Assembly (NCBI RefSeq): GCF_002812985.1
Contig: NZ_PGCP01000024.1
Coordinates: forward strand, 1-39,602
Length of the DNA: 39,602 bases
Source: Aeromonas lusitana
GTDB lineage: Bacteria; Pseudomonadota; Gammaproteobacteria; Enterobacterales; Aeromonadaceae
Reading direction: 5' to 3'
Shown here one piece after another: positions 32,230 to 39,602 of the stretch. The notes beneath the pieces were generated by a model, which was not told the DNA's origin, ran no database searches, and was given only the letters and a program-made list of their open reading frames with translations. Within the stretch, counting starts at the first letter, position 1, and the number at the start of each line of letters is the position of its first letter. The position numbers and the translations under genes are program-made.

Positions 32230-34506
32230 ATGTCAGCTCAGTCCACCCAACCGCACGACTCCACGCCCTTGCTGGCGACCGTCTCTTCCATCATGGATTT
32301 CCCCGCCCCTGGCGTCGCCTCCCCCGGAGACTACGCCAGCCTGATGCAGCAGCTGGACAGACTCTGCCCCCTGCAGCAGTTTGCCATGCTGGGGCTAGCC
32401 AACGCCGGCCTGCACTGGGTCTATGCCCATCAGCTCGCCGACGACTTCAAGCAGCAACTGGGGCGGGAAGAACCCCGTCTGACCGAGCAGCTCACTCAAC
32501 TCGATGAACAACAGGGCTGGTGCGTGCAGCCGGTCGAGCACGGTGAGGTACAGTGGCTGCTGGCTCGCTCGACCCCGGAGCACCTGCCGACCCTGCGCCT
32601 GTTGCTGGAATGCCTGGCCAAGCGGCTGCACGAGACCCAGACCGGCGCCCAGCTGGCGGGCCAAGCCTCTCCTCTCATGCAGCGGGATCCCCACTGGCAA
32701 CAGAAGATAGAAAAGATCAGCCGCATCATGCGCCTGGCCCACAGCCTGCCCCAGCATGCCCTCTTCTCCCAGCTGGAAGCCGTACTGCGCCAGATGCTGG
32801 CGGTCAGGGACATGCTGCTCGTCCGGCTCGATAGCCAGCGCCTTGAGCCCTTGTATCCGACCCAGCTCTCCTATGACGACAACGCCATCCGAGCGCTCTG
32901 CCACAGCACCAACAGTGTCGAGCGGCAGGAGGCAGGGCTGCACTGGTACAGCCTGCCCCTGCGCCAGCAACAGCAGTACTTTGCCCACCTGCTGATCAGC
33001 ACGGTCCAGCCCCTGGAAACCGACGATCGCCTGTTCCTCGACTTCCTGCGCCATCAGTTAACCCTGCTGCTCGAGCTGAAACGGGTGCGGCAACAGCTGG
33101 ACGAGATCAACTCGGAAGAGTCCATCAACCAGCGGCTGCAGCAGATGCGCCAGACCAACTTGCGGCTGCAAAAGCAGCTCAAGCAGCATCAGGAGCTGGA
33201 ACGCCGGCTGCAATTCAATGCGCTGCACGACCCCCTGACCCAGCTGCCAAACCGGGCCCTGCTGATGAATCACCTCCATCACGCCATGACCCGCTATCGT
33301 CGCTACCAGAATTTCGGCTTCACCCTGATCTTCATCGACGTGGATCATTTCAAGCAGGTCAATGATGCCCTGGGCCACGGCGCCGGCGATCAGCTGCTGC
33401 AGGAGCTGAGCAAGCGGCTGCAGGGCTGCATCCGCCAGAACGACATGGTGGCCAGACTCGGGGGGGATGAGTTCGTCATCTATCTGGACAACAGCCAGCA
33501 AGAGGAAGACGTCAGCCCGGTGCTCAATCGCCTGGTCAGCCGGGTCTCCCATCCGTTCCGGTTACAGGGCAATGAGCTCGCCATCACTGTGAGTCTGGGG
33601 GTCGCCAGCGTGTCTGAGCAGACCGCGGACATCAGCGAGCTGCTGCATCAGGCCGATCTGGCCATGTATCAGGCCAAACGCAACGGCCGCAGCCGCATCG
33701 TCAGCTACTCCGAGGACTGCACCGGTCATGCCGGCTCACCGGAGGAGCTGCTGACCAAGGCCTTGCGCGAGGGCAAGATAGTGCCCTACTTCCAGCCGGT
33801 GATCCGGCTCGAAGACAGCTGCCTGACCGGGCTCGAGGTGATGGCGCGCTGGATAACGGAGGAGGGGGAGCTGAAAGATGCCTTCGACTTCATTCCACTG
33901 GCGGAGCAGTGCGGCCTCATCCAGGAGCTGGACCGGCATATCCTCAGGCGCACCTGCCAGCAACTGAAGCTCTGGCTGCCGGTGTCGGGCCCGAGCCGCT
34001 TCAAGATCGCCATTAACCTGTCCGGCAAGCATCTGGCCTGCCGCGAGCAGATCATGCAGCTGGTCAGCATCATAGAGGAGGAGAGGGTACTGCCGAGTTA
34101 CTTCATCTTCGAATTCAACGAGCGGGAGCTTTCCAGGCAGAGCATCGACTCACTCACCTCCTTGCATGAGCTCAGGGCCAAGGGCATCCAGATCAGCCTG
34201 GATGATTTTGGCACCGGGTTTTCCTCCCTCAACGCCCTGTTCCACTTCCCGGTGGACTACATCAAGGTGGATGACAGCTTCACCCACCGCATGCTGAACT
34301 CCCCCAAGGACCTGGCGTTGATCCGGGCCATGCGGGACATCTGCCACGATCTCGACTTCACCCTGGTGGTCGAGGGGATCGAGAACCAGCAGCAGTTGCA
34401 AAAACTGATCGAGCTGGGCTGCGCCATAGGCCAGGGGCGCCATATCTCGCCCCCGCTGCCCGGCGCCGACATCACCCCACTGCTGGGTCAGGCGGACACG
34501 GCTTGA
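32230..34506 (+). CDS. GGDEF-EAL domain protein
   Basis: A 758-residue cytoplasmic protein. Residues 1-275 form an unrecognised sensor-like region without membrane helices, and about 280-325 a Gln-rich coiled coil. The GGDEF domain (about 330-490) has LGGDEFVIYLD at 410-420 and an RxxD I-site (RQND), so it could make cyclic di-GMP. The EAL domain (about 500-750) has LEVMARW in place of EAL (Glu536 kept), INLSGK, FEFNE, LDDFGTGFSSL (Asp658-659), YIKVDD, VVEGIEN and GQGRHIS, so all metal/catalytic positions I can identify are present. Net activity cannot be predicted. ATG 32230 follows GGGAG. It is convergent with rep, with no clear terminator in 34507-34557. Confidence 0.92.
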   Translation: MSAQSTQPHDSTPLLATVSSIMDFPAPGVASPGDYASLMQQLDRLCPLQQFAMLGLANAGLHWVYAHQLADDFKQQLGREEPRLTEQLTQLDEQQGWCVQPVEHGEVQWLLARSTPEHLPTLRLLLECLAKRLHETQTGAQLAGQASPLMQRDPHWQQKIEKISRIMRLAHSLPQHALFSQLEAVLRQMLAVRDMLLVRLDSQRLEPLYPTQLSYDDNAIRALCHSTNSVERQEAGLHWYSLPLRQQQQYFAHLLISTVQPLETDDRLFLDFLRHQLTLLLELKRVRQQLDEINSEESINQRLQQMRQTNLRLQKQLKQHQELERRLQFNALHDPLTQLPNRALLMNHLHHAMTRYRRYQNFGFTLIFIDVDHFKQVNDALGHGAGDQLLQELSKRLQGCIRQNDMVARLGGDEFVIYLDNSQQEEDVSPVLNRLVSRVSHPFRLQGNELAITVSLGVASVSEQTADISELLHQADLAMYQAKRNGRSRIVSYSEDCTGHAGSPEELLTKALREGKIVPYFQPVIRLEDSCLTGLEVMARWITEEGELKDAFDFIPLAEQCGLIQELDRHILRRTCQQLKLWLPVSGPSRFKIAINLSGKHLACREQIMQLVSIIEEERVLPSYFIFEFNERELSRQSIDSLTSLHELRAKGIQISLDDFGTGFSSLNALFHFPVDYIKVDDSFTHRMLNSPKDLALIRAMRDICHDLDFTLVVEGIENQQQLQKLIELGCAIGQGRHISPPLPGADITPLLGQADTA

Positions 34507-34557
34507 CCCGGATTCAAGCCGCCGCGTTCGGCTGCTCTGCACTCAAGCCAGCGTGCC

Positions 34558-36570
34558 TTAATCCTTCTTGAACAAGGCCCGCAGGTTGGCGACCCCGACC
34601 TGCCCCTTCTGCTGGCGCTCCTCGGCGGTCACCTTCTTCTGGTTCTCCCACTCCAGGTCGTCCTGAGGCAATTCGAGCAGGAAACGGCTCGGCTCGGGCC
34701 GCACCGATTCCCCGTACTGGCGCCGCTCCTTGCAGAGGGTGAAGGTGAGCTCAGTCTGGGCGCGGGTGATGCCCACGTAGGCGAGGCGACGCTCCTCCTC
34801 CACGTTATCTTCATCTATGCTGGTCTGGTGTGGCAGCAGACCCTCCTCCATACCCACCATGTAGACATAAGGAAACTCCAATCCCTTGGAGGCATGCAGT
34901 GTCATCAACTGCACCTGATCCGCGTCGTCCTCCCCCTCGTTGCGCTCCATCATGTCCCGCAGCGTGAGTCGGGTCACCACCTGGGGCAGGGTCATGGGCT
35001 CGTCCAGCTCGTTGCCCTCCAGCATCTCGGTGATCCAGCGATAGAGGGTGGAGACGTTCTGCATCCGCATCTCGGCCGCCTTCGGGCTGGGCGAGGTCTC
35101 ATGGAGCCACTCCTCGTAGTGGATCTCCTTGATCATGTCCCGCACCGCCTCCACCGGGTTGCCGCGCTGAGCCTCGTCCCCGAGCCGCACCAGCCAGTTG
35201 GTAAAGGCCTGCAGGGCGCTGAGCCCACGCCCCGACAGAGACTGCTCCAGCCCCAGCTCGAAGCTGGCGGCAAACAGGCTCTTGCCGCGCTGGTTCGCGT
35301 ACTGACCGAGCTTCTCCAGGGTGGTGGGGCCTATCTCCCGCCGTGGCAGGTTGACCACCCGCAAAAACGCCGTGTCTTCGTCCGGGTTCACCAGCAGCTT
35401 GAGGTAGGCCATGATGTCTTTTATCTCGGTACGGGAGAAAAACGAGGTGCCCCCCGAGATGCGGTAGGGAATGCGGTTGGTCATCAGCGCCTTCTCGAAG
35501 ATGCGCGACTGATGGTTGCCCCGGTAGAGGATGGCGTAGTCCTTGAAGCGGGTGCGGTTCATGAACTTGTGGCCCATCAGCTCGGCGGCGATGCGCTCCG
35601 CCTCGTGCTCCTCGTTCTTGGCGAACAGCACCTTGACCGGCACCCCGTAGTCGAGCTCGGAGAAGAGCGCCTTGTCGAACACGTGGGGGTTGTTGGCGAT
35701 CAGGATGTTGGCGCACTTCAGGATGCGCCCCTTGGAGCGGTAGTTCTGCTCCAGCTTGATGAGCTTGAGGCTCGGGAAGTCCTCGTTCAGCAGCACCAGG
35801 TTCTGGGGCTTGGCGCCGCGCCAGGAGTAGATGGACTGGTCATCGTCCCCCACCACAGTGAAGCGGGCCCGCTCGCCGACGATCTGCTTCACCAGCTCGT
35901 ACTGGCTGGTGTTGGTGTCCTGATACTCATCGACCAGCAGGTAGCGGATCTTGTTCTGCCAGCGGGTGCGCACCTCCTCGTTGCTCTTGAGCAGCAGGGT
36001 CGGCATCACTATGAGATCATCGAAATCCAGCGCGTTGTAGGCCACCATCTGGCGGTGATAACGCTCGTAGAGCTGGGCCATCAGCACCTCTTCCGGCCCC
36101 TGGGCGATGCGCATGGCGCGGGCCGGCAGTATCAGGTCGTTCTTCCAGTTGGAGATCTGGCTGATGAGGGCGGAGAGCTTGTCCTTGTCGTTGTCGAGCT
36201 CGGCTTCCGTCAGTTCCTTGAGCAGCGCCAGCTGATCCGTGTCGTCGAACAGGGAGAAGTTTGCCTTGAGATTCAGGCTCTTGTGCTCACGACGTATGAT
36301 GTCGAGGCCCAGGGTGTGAAAGGTGGAGACCATGAGCCCCCGCGCCTCCTTGCGGCCCAGGGTCTGGCCGACCCGCTCCTTCATCTCCCGCGCCGCCTTG
36401 TTGGTGAAGGTGACAGCCGCGATATTGCGGGCGTTATAACCGCACTGCTGCACCAGATAGGCGATCTTGTTGGTGATGACGCGGGTCTTGCCCGATCCGG
36501 CGCCCGCCAGCACCAGGCAAGGGCCGGAGACGTGCTTGACCGCTTCGTTCTGATTGGGGTTGAGCTTCAT
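34558..36570 (-). CDS. rep: ATP-dependent DNA helicase Rep
   Basis: A 670-residue SF1A 3'-5' helicase that works with the replication fork and clears bound proteins. Motifs in order: Q-motif region [11 protein letters not shown], Walker [28 protein letters not shown] (Ia), [10 protein letters not shown] (II), [15 protein letters not shown] (III), [12 protein letters not shown] (IV), [19 protein letters not shown] (V) and [14 protein letters not shown] (VI). The length fits Rep (673 aa in E. coli) and is shorter than UvrD. ATG 36570 was chosen by this N-terminus; the frame stays open far upstream over the csdA start region. It is divergent from csdA. Confidence 0.95.
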   Translation of the reverse strand: MKLNPNQNEAVKHVSGPCLVLAGAGSGKTRVITNKIAYLVQQCGYNARNIAAVTFTNKAAREMKERVGQTLGRKEARGLMVSTFHTLGLDIIRREHKSLNLKANFSLFDDTDQLALLKELTEAELDNDKDKLSALISQISNWKNDLILPARAMRIAQGPEEVLMAQLYERYHRQMVAYNALDFDDLIVMPTLLLKSNEEVRTRWQNKIRYLLVDEYQDTNTSQYELVKQIVGERARFTVVGDDDQSIYSWRGAKPQNLVLLNEDFPSLKLIKLEQNYRSKGRILKCANILIANNPHVFDKALFSELDYGVPVKVLFAKNEEHEAERIAAELMGHKFMNRTRFKDYAILYRGNHQSRIFEKALMTNRIPYRISGGTSFFSRTEIKDIMAYLKLLVNPDEDTAFLRVVNLPRREIGPTTLEKLGQYANQRGKSLFAASFELGLEQSLSGRGLSALQAFTNWLVRLGDEAQRGNPVEAVRDMIKEIHYEEWLHETSPSPKAAEMRMQNVSTLYRWITEMLEGNELDEPMTLPQVVTRLTLRDMMERNEGEDDADQVQLMTLHASKGLEFPYVYMVGMEEGLLPHQTSIDEDNVEEERRLAYVGITRAQTELTFTLCKERRQYGESVRPEPSRFLLELPQDDLEWENQKKVTAEERQQKGQVGVANLRALFKKD

Positions 36571-36604
36571 GGGCCGGATCTCTTGGCTTATGATGAGGGG
36601 CGGC

Positions 36605-36610
36605 ATTGTA
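36605..36610 (-). promoter_or_regulatory. Candidate extended -10 of rep
   Basis: The minus strand reads TGTTACAAT, an extended -10 (TGn plus TACAAT), 35 bp before the rep start. No good -35 is present. Confidence 0.45.
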
Positions 36611-36724
36611 ACAGAAATCCGTGGTGCGGCCGTAACCGCCACCGACCGGCCCCATCGCACGGCTTGTGTTTGGCCGCCAATTTCAGGATCATGACCGACT
36701 TTTCCAGCAGATGACGAGGGGAGC

Positions 36725-37945
36725 ATGAACCAGCAACAGCACGCCCAGCTGCGCAGCCAGTTTCCGGCCTTGGCGCAGGAGGTCAACGGCCACCCCCTGA
36801 TCTATCTGGACAACGCCGCCACCACCCAGAAACCCCAGGCAGTGCTGGACGTCATCGCTCACTACTATCGCACCGACAACGCCAATGTGCATCGCGCCGC
36901 CCATGCCCTGAGTGGTCGCGCCACCCGCGCCTTCGAGGATGCTCGCGAGACGGTCGCCCGCTTTATCAATGCTCCTGACAACCGGGAAGTGATCTGGACC
37001 CGGGGCACCACTGAGGCCATCAACCTGGTGGCCCAGAGCTGGGGGCTTAGCGAGTTGCGGGCGGGGGACGAAATCGTGCTCAGCACTCTGGAGCACCACG
37101 CCAATATCGTGCCTTGGCAGCTGATCGCCCAGCGTACCGGCGCCATCATTCGGGTCATTCCGCTGGATAAGCGTGGGGATCTCGATATGGATGCTTACCG
37201 TGCCCTGCTGGGACCTCGTACCCGGCTGGTCAGCGTCGCCCATGTCTCCAACGCCCTCGGCACCGTCAATCCGGTGAAGGAGATAGTGGCGGCCGCCAAG
37301 GCGGTGGGTGCCCTGACCCTGATCGACGGCGCCCAGGCCGTCGCCCACCTCGAGGTGGATGTGCAGGCCATCGGCTGCGACTTCTACGCCTTCTCCGGCC
37401 ACAAGCTTTATGGCCCAACCGGCATAGGTGTGCTGTGGGGACGAACCGAACTGCTGGAGCGCATGCCCCCCTGGCAGGCAGGCGGCGAGATGATCGACCG
37501 CGTCAGCTTTGCGGGTACCACTTTCAATGCACTACCGTTCAAGTTCGAGGCGGGCACCCCTCATATCGCCGGCGCCATCGGCCTCGCCAGCGCCATCGAC
37601 TTCATCACTGTGCTGGACAGAGCCGAACTGGTTCGCCATGAAGAGACGCTAACCGACTATCTGGTGGCGGGGCTGCGGCAGGTGCCGGGTCTGCGCCTTA
37701 TCGGAGAACCAGAGCAGCGGGCGGGCGCTGTCTCCTTCCTGCTGGACGAGATCCACCCGCAGGATGCGGCCACCCTCCTCGACATGCAGGGCATAGCGCT
37801 ACGGGTCGGCCATCACTGCGCCATGCCGCTGATGGAGAACCTTGGCATCGGCGGTACCATGAGGGCCTCGCTGGCCTGCTACAACAACCAGGATGACGTG
37901 GATGCCCTGCTGGCAGCCCTGCACAAGTTAAGTGACTTCTTCTAA
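36725..37945 (+). CDS. csdA: Cysteine desulfurase CsdA (SufS-like class)
   Basis: A 406-residue PLP enzyme that takes sulfur from cysteine, leaving alanine, and holds it as a persulfide. Visible are [66 protein letters not shown], the PLP-lysine segment [14 protein letters not shown] (Lys227), and the group II active-site [11 protein letters not shown] (Cys365). CsdA and SufS are paralogues; the following sufE-type gene and the nearby tcdA match the E. coli csdA-csdE-tcdA locus, so CsdA is the better name. GAGGGGAG precedes ATG 36725. Confidence 0.93.
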   Translation: MNQQQHAQLRSQFPALAQEVNGHPLIYLDNAATTQKPQAVLDVIAHYYRTDNANVHRAAHALSGRATRAFEDARETVARFINAPDNREVIWTRGTTEAINLVAQSWGLSELRAGDEIVLSTLEHHANIVPWQLIAQRTGAIIRVIPLDKRGDLDMDAYRALLGPRTRLVSVAHVSNALGTVNPVKEIVAAAKAVGALTLIDGAQAVAHLEVDVQAIGCDFYAFSGHKLYGPTGIGVLWGRTELLERMPPWQAGGEMIDRVSFAGTTFNALPFKFEAGTPHIAGAIGLASAIDFITVLDRAELVRHEETLTDYLVAGLRQVPGLRLIGEPEQRAGAVSFLLDEIHPQDAATLLDMQGIALRVGHHCAMPLMENLGIGGTMRASLACYNNQDDVDALLAALHKLSDFF

Positions 37946-37950
37946 GGCGG

Positions 37951-38397
37951 ATGATTGAAATGAGTGAGCTCGCAACCTACACCCAAATCGGCCAAGAACC
38001 TGACGCCGATACTATCCGGCAACAGTTTGCGGCAGCCAAGGGCTGGGAAAACCAGTACAGGCTCATCATCCAGCTCGGCAAGTTGCTGCCCGCGCTGCCC
38101 GCCGAATGGCAGACCGAAGAGAACCGTCTGAAAGGCTGCGAGAGCCAAGCCTGGTTGAAAGGTGAGCAGAGCGAAGACGGCCGCTGGCACTTCGCCTGCG
38201 ACTCCGATGCCCGCATCGTGCGCGGCCTTATCGTCATCGTGCTGGCTGCGCTCAATCACCAGAGGGCGGAGACCATTCAGGCCTTCGACATCGACGGCTA
38301 TTTCGCCGAACTGGGGCTGGAGAAACACCTGAGCCCGTCGCGGGGCAACGGCCTCAGATCCATAGTGCAGGGCATAATGATGCTGGCGGCTGCCTGA
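37951..38397 (+). CDS. csdE: Sulfur acceptor protein CsdE (SufE family)
   Basis: A 148-residue SufE-fold protein that accepts the persulfide from CsdA. The sulfur-carrying Cys is Cys63 in RLKGCESQAWL; also seen are WENQYRLIIQLGKLLPALP and the C-terminal LSPSRGNGLRSIVQGI. It begins 5 bp after the csdA stop. ATG 37951 is listed, but ATG 37960 (MSELATYTQIG) is also possible, as GGA lies 8 nt before it. In E. coli CsdE passes sulfur on to TcdA(CsdL)-related chemistry, and tcdA is the convergent neighbour here. Confidence 0.93.
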   Translation: MIEMSELATYTQIGQEPDADTIRQQFAAAKGWENQYRLIIQLGKLLPALPAEWQTEENRLKGCESQAWLKGEQSEDGRWHFACDSDARIVRGLIVIVLAALNHQRAETIQAFDIDGYFAELGLEKHLSPSRGNGLRSIVQGIMMLAAA

Positions 38398-38421
38398 CGT
38401 ACCGTGATAAAAGAGCACATC

Positions 38422-38463
38422 CAGAAACGAAGAGAGCGCCCAGGGGCGCTCTCTTCGTTTCTG
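38422..38463. terminator. Strong bidirectional terminator between csdE and tcdA
   Basis: A perfect 20-bp inverted repeat (38422-38441 with 38444-38463) separated by AG, GC-rich towards the loop. The tail is CGTTTCTG on both strands, so it may also act as an mRNA 3' stabiliser. Confidence 0.8.
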
Positions 38464-38477
38464 TGTTGTCTGCAAAT

Positions 38478-39284
38478 CTACTCGGCTGACTTCTCGGCCC
38501 GAGCGCCCCGTTCGGCAATCTTCTTCAACACGCGGGAGGCGGCCACCAGGCCGAAGGTCGCCGTCACCGGCGTCACGGCCCCGAAACCGGAGGCACAATC
38601 CATCTTCATGTTGCCGTCGCTGCTCGCCTTGGCCTGGCAGGTGCCACCATTGCCGTCGGGATAGCTCAACTGCTCGGTTGAGAAGACACACTCCACCCCG
38701 AACTTGCGGGCCGGATTCTTGCTGAAGTTATGCAGACGGCGCAGATCGGATCGCACCTTGGCCGCCAGCGGATCCTGAATGGTCTTGGCAAGGTCAGCGA
38801 CGGTGATCTGAGTTGGGTCCATCTGCCCGCCGGCGCCGCCCGCCACTATCACGGGGATCTTGTTGCGCTTGCAGAAGGCGATCAGCGCCACCTTGGCCTT
38901 GACCGAGTCGATGGCATCCACCACATAGTCGAACTCTTTCTTGATATGCTCGGCCAGGTTGTCGGCGGTGACGAAGTCATCCACCTCGATCACCTCGCAA
39001 TCCGGGTTGATGGCACGGATGCGCTCGGCCATCACCTCGGTCTTGAGGCGACCGACTGTGCCCTGCATGGCGTGTATCTGGCGATTGGTGTTGGTGATGC
39101 AGATGTCGTCCATATCGATCAGGGTGATCTGGTTGATACCGGCCCGGGCCAGCGCCTCAGCAGCCCAGGAGCCGACGCCGCCGATCCCGACCACACAGAC
39201 CCTCGCCTGACTGAAGGAGCTAAGCGCGCTCTGGCCATAAAGACGGGCAATGCCCCCGAATCGCTGTAGATATTCTGCTTTCAT
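38478..39284 (-). CDS. tcdA: tRNA threonylcarbamoyladenosine dehydratase
   Basis: A 268-residue E1-like enzyme (CsdL/YgdL) that cyclises t6A at position 37 of ANN-decoding tRNAs to ct6A using ATP. Visible are RFGGIARLYGQSAL, the adenylate-binding VVGIGGVGSWAAEALARAG, LIDMDDICITNTNRQIHA, the YVVDAIDSVKAK segment, and VPVIVAGGAGGQ-like PVIVAGGAGGQMDP. ATG 39284 (MKAEYLQRFGG) matches the family start and is preceded by AAGGTGG. An open frame further upstream runs through the tRNA gene and is not coding. Confidence 0.94.
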   Translation of the reverse strand: MKAEYLQRFGGIARLYGQSALSSFSQARVCVVGIGGVGSWAAEALARAGINQITLIDMDDICITNTNRQIHAMQGTVGRLKTEVMAERIRAINPDCEVIEVDDFVTADNLAEHIKKEFDYVVDAIDSVKAKVALIAFCKRNKIPVIVAGGAGGQMDPTQITVADLAKTIQDPLAAKVRSDLRRLHNFSKNPARKFGVECVFSTEQLSYPDGNGGTCQAKASSDGNMKMDCASGFGAVTPVTATFGLVAASRVLKKIAERGARAEKSAE

Positions 39285-39413
39285 ACCACCACCTTGCTTG
39301 AGGGCGGCCATTATAGCGGCAACGACGACTCGCGACATCATCGGATGAGGTGGTATGGATACAGGAAGAGGGGAAGGAGTAGCAGCGAGTGCTGGATTTT
39401 GGATATCCAAAAT

Positions 39414-39444
39414 GAAAAAAGCCCTGAACTTGCGTTCAGGGCTT
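39414..39444 (-). terminator. Terminator of tRNA-Asp
   Basis: On the minus strand AGCCCTGAAC-GCAA-GTTCAGGGCT is followed by TTTTT, 10 bp after the tRNA 3' end. The 39285-39413 stretch before tcdA holds nothing else that I recognise. Confidence 0.9.
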
Positions 39445-39453
39445 CTTAAGTAG

Positions 39454-39530
39454 TGGCGGAGCGGACGGGACTCGAACCCGCGACCCCCGGCGTGACAGGC
39501 CGGTATTCTAACCAACTGAACTACCGCTCC
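39454..39530 (-). tRNA. tRNA-Asp (anticodon GTC)
   Basis: A 77-nt cloverleaf on the minus strand. The acceptor stem GGAGCGG pairs with CCGCTCC, with discriminator G and an encoded CCA. The D-loop has AGTTGGTT, the anticodon loop CCTGTCACG contains GTC, and the T-arm has GGGTTCGAGTCCC. Confidence 0.97.
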
Positions 39531-39602
39531 GCATTTGGTTAGCCTTTAGCTAAATCTTTTGCCGTCTCATAGAGGTGTCATCCTCTTGGCCAATCGTGCA
39601 AT
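39531..39602 (-). other. Region upstream of tRNA-Asp
   Basis: The last 72 bases would hold the tRNA promoter or the spacer after an upstream RNA gene beyond the window. A small inverted repeat GAGG-TGTCAT-CCTC is visible. I cannot assign it further. Confidence 0.3.

Noticed and set aside
34828..36714. A 628-codon open frame antisense to rep
   Set aside because: High GC keeps the complement of rep open. It has no domain motif, and rep on the other strand has all SF1 helicase motifs.
39285..39515. An N-terminal extension of tcdA through the tRNA gene (contains GGRGFESR)
   Set aside because: This peptide is the translation of a tRNA T-arm. The tcdA family starts at MKAEYLQRFGG, and a terminator plus tRNA-Asp occupy the region.

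Overview
The window reads as chromosomal DNA of a gammaproteobacterium, most likely Aeromonas. This is inferred from high GC, the protein sequences, and preserved enterobacterial/vibrio gene neighbourhoods: yihD / srkA-dsbA, yicC / rph-pyrE, ubiC-ubiA beside a FliL-like gene, hldD beside lipopolysaccharide (LPS) glycosyltransferases, kbl-tdh, and csdA-csdE beside tcdA. I see no phage, insertion sequence, CRISPR array or plasmid gene. It is mostly core genome with one accessory-looking island, the LPS-core / O-antigen ligase cluster at about 20.1-27.1 kb.

Layout. 1-1550: NAD salvage (end of pncA, then pncB). 1627-5490, minus strand: yihD, ccoG (cytochrome cbb3 oxidase assembly) and srkA-dsbA (stress kinase and periplasmic disulfide oxidase). 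5521-6681: a membrane diguanylate cyclase. 6876-9687: copA-cueR copper efflux with a MerR-type promoter. 9867-12338: rph-pyrE with an attenuator hairpin, divergent from yicC. 12406-13817: ubiC-ubiA, the first steps of ubiquinone synthesis. 14096-15493: a secreted FliL-like protein, a 56-aa Cys-rich protein, a DUF2799-like lipoprotein and a 40-aa acidic protein. 15566-16546: acuI. 16577-19925: a LacI-family repressor divergent from a three-gene ascorbate-family PTS, with three TAGCGCTA operators between them. 20140-28153: LPS genes (GT9; then on the minus strand hldD, GT4, a GT4-deacetylase fusion, O-antigen ligase, GT25 and GT9). 28310-31482: a TetR regulator and kbl-tdh threonine catabolism. 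31693-34506: cytochrome c5 and a GGDEF-EAL protein. 34558-39284: rep helicase, the csdA-csdE sulfur-transfer pair and tcdA (tRNA ct6A synthesis). 39454-39530: tRNA-Asp(GTC).

What stands out. A (CCAA)13 tetranucleotide tract lies in the 5' leader of kbl; such tracts are typical of slipped-strand, phase-variable loci. One protein in the LPS cluster fuses a GT4 glycosyltransferase to a NodB-type polysaccharide deacetylase. The 3' end of srkA is present three times in tandem inside the srkA-dsbA spacer. A degenerate copy of the pncB 5' end sits directly upstream of pncB, and two fainter echoes occur at the cueR 3' end and at the lipoprotein start. Two LPS GT9 genes overlap tail-to-tail by 50 bp. 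The PTS operon has no catabolic enzyme genes next to it. I found no clearly novel multi-gene defence or mobile system; the most unusual items are the repeat tract, the fusion enzyme and the gene-end duplications.
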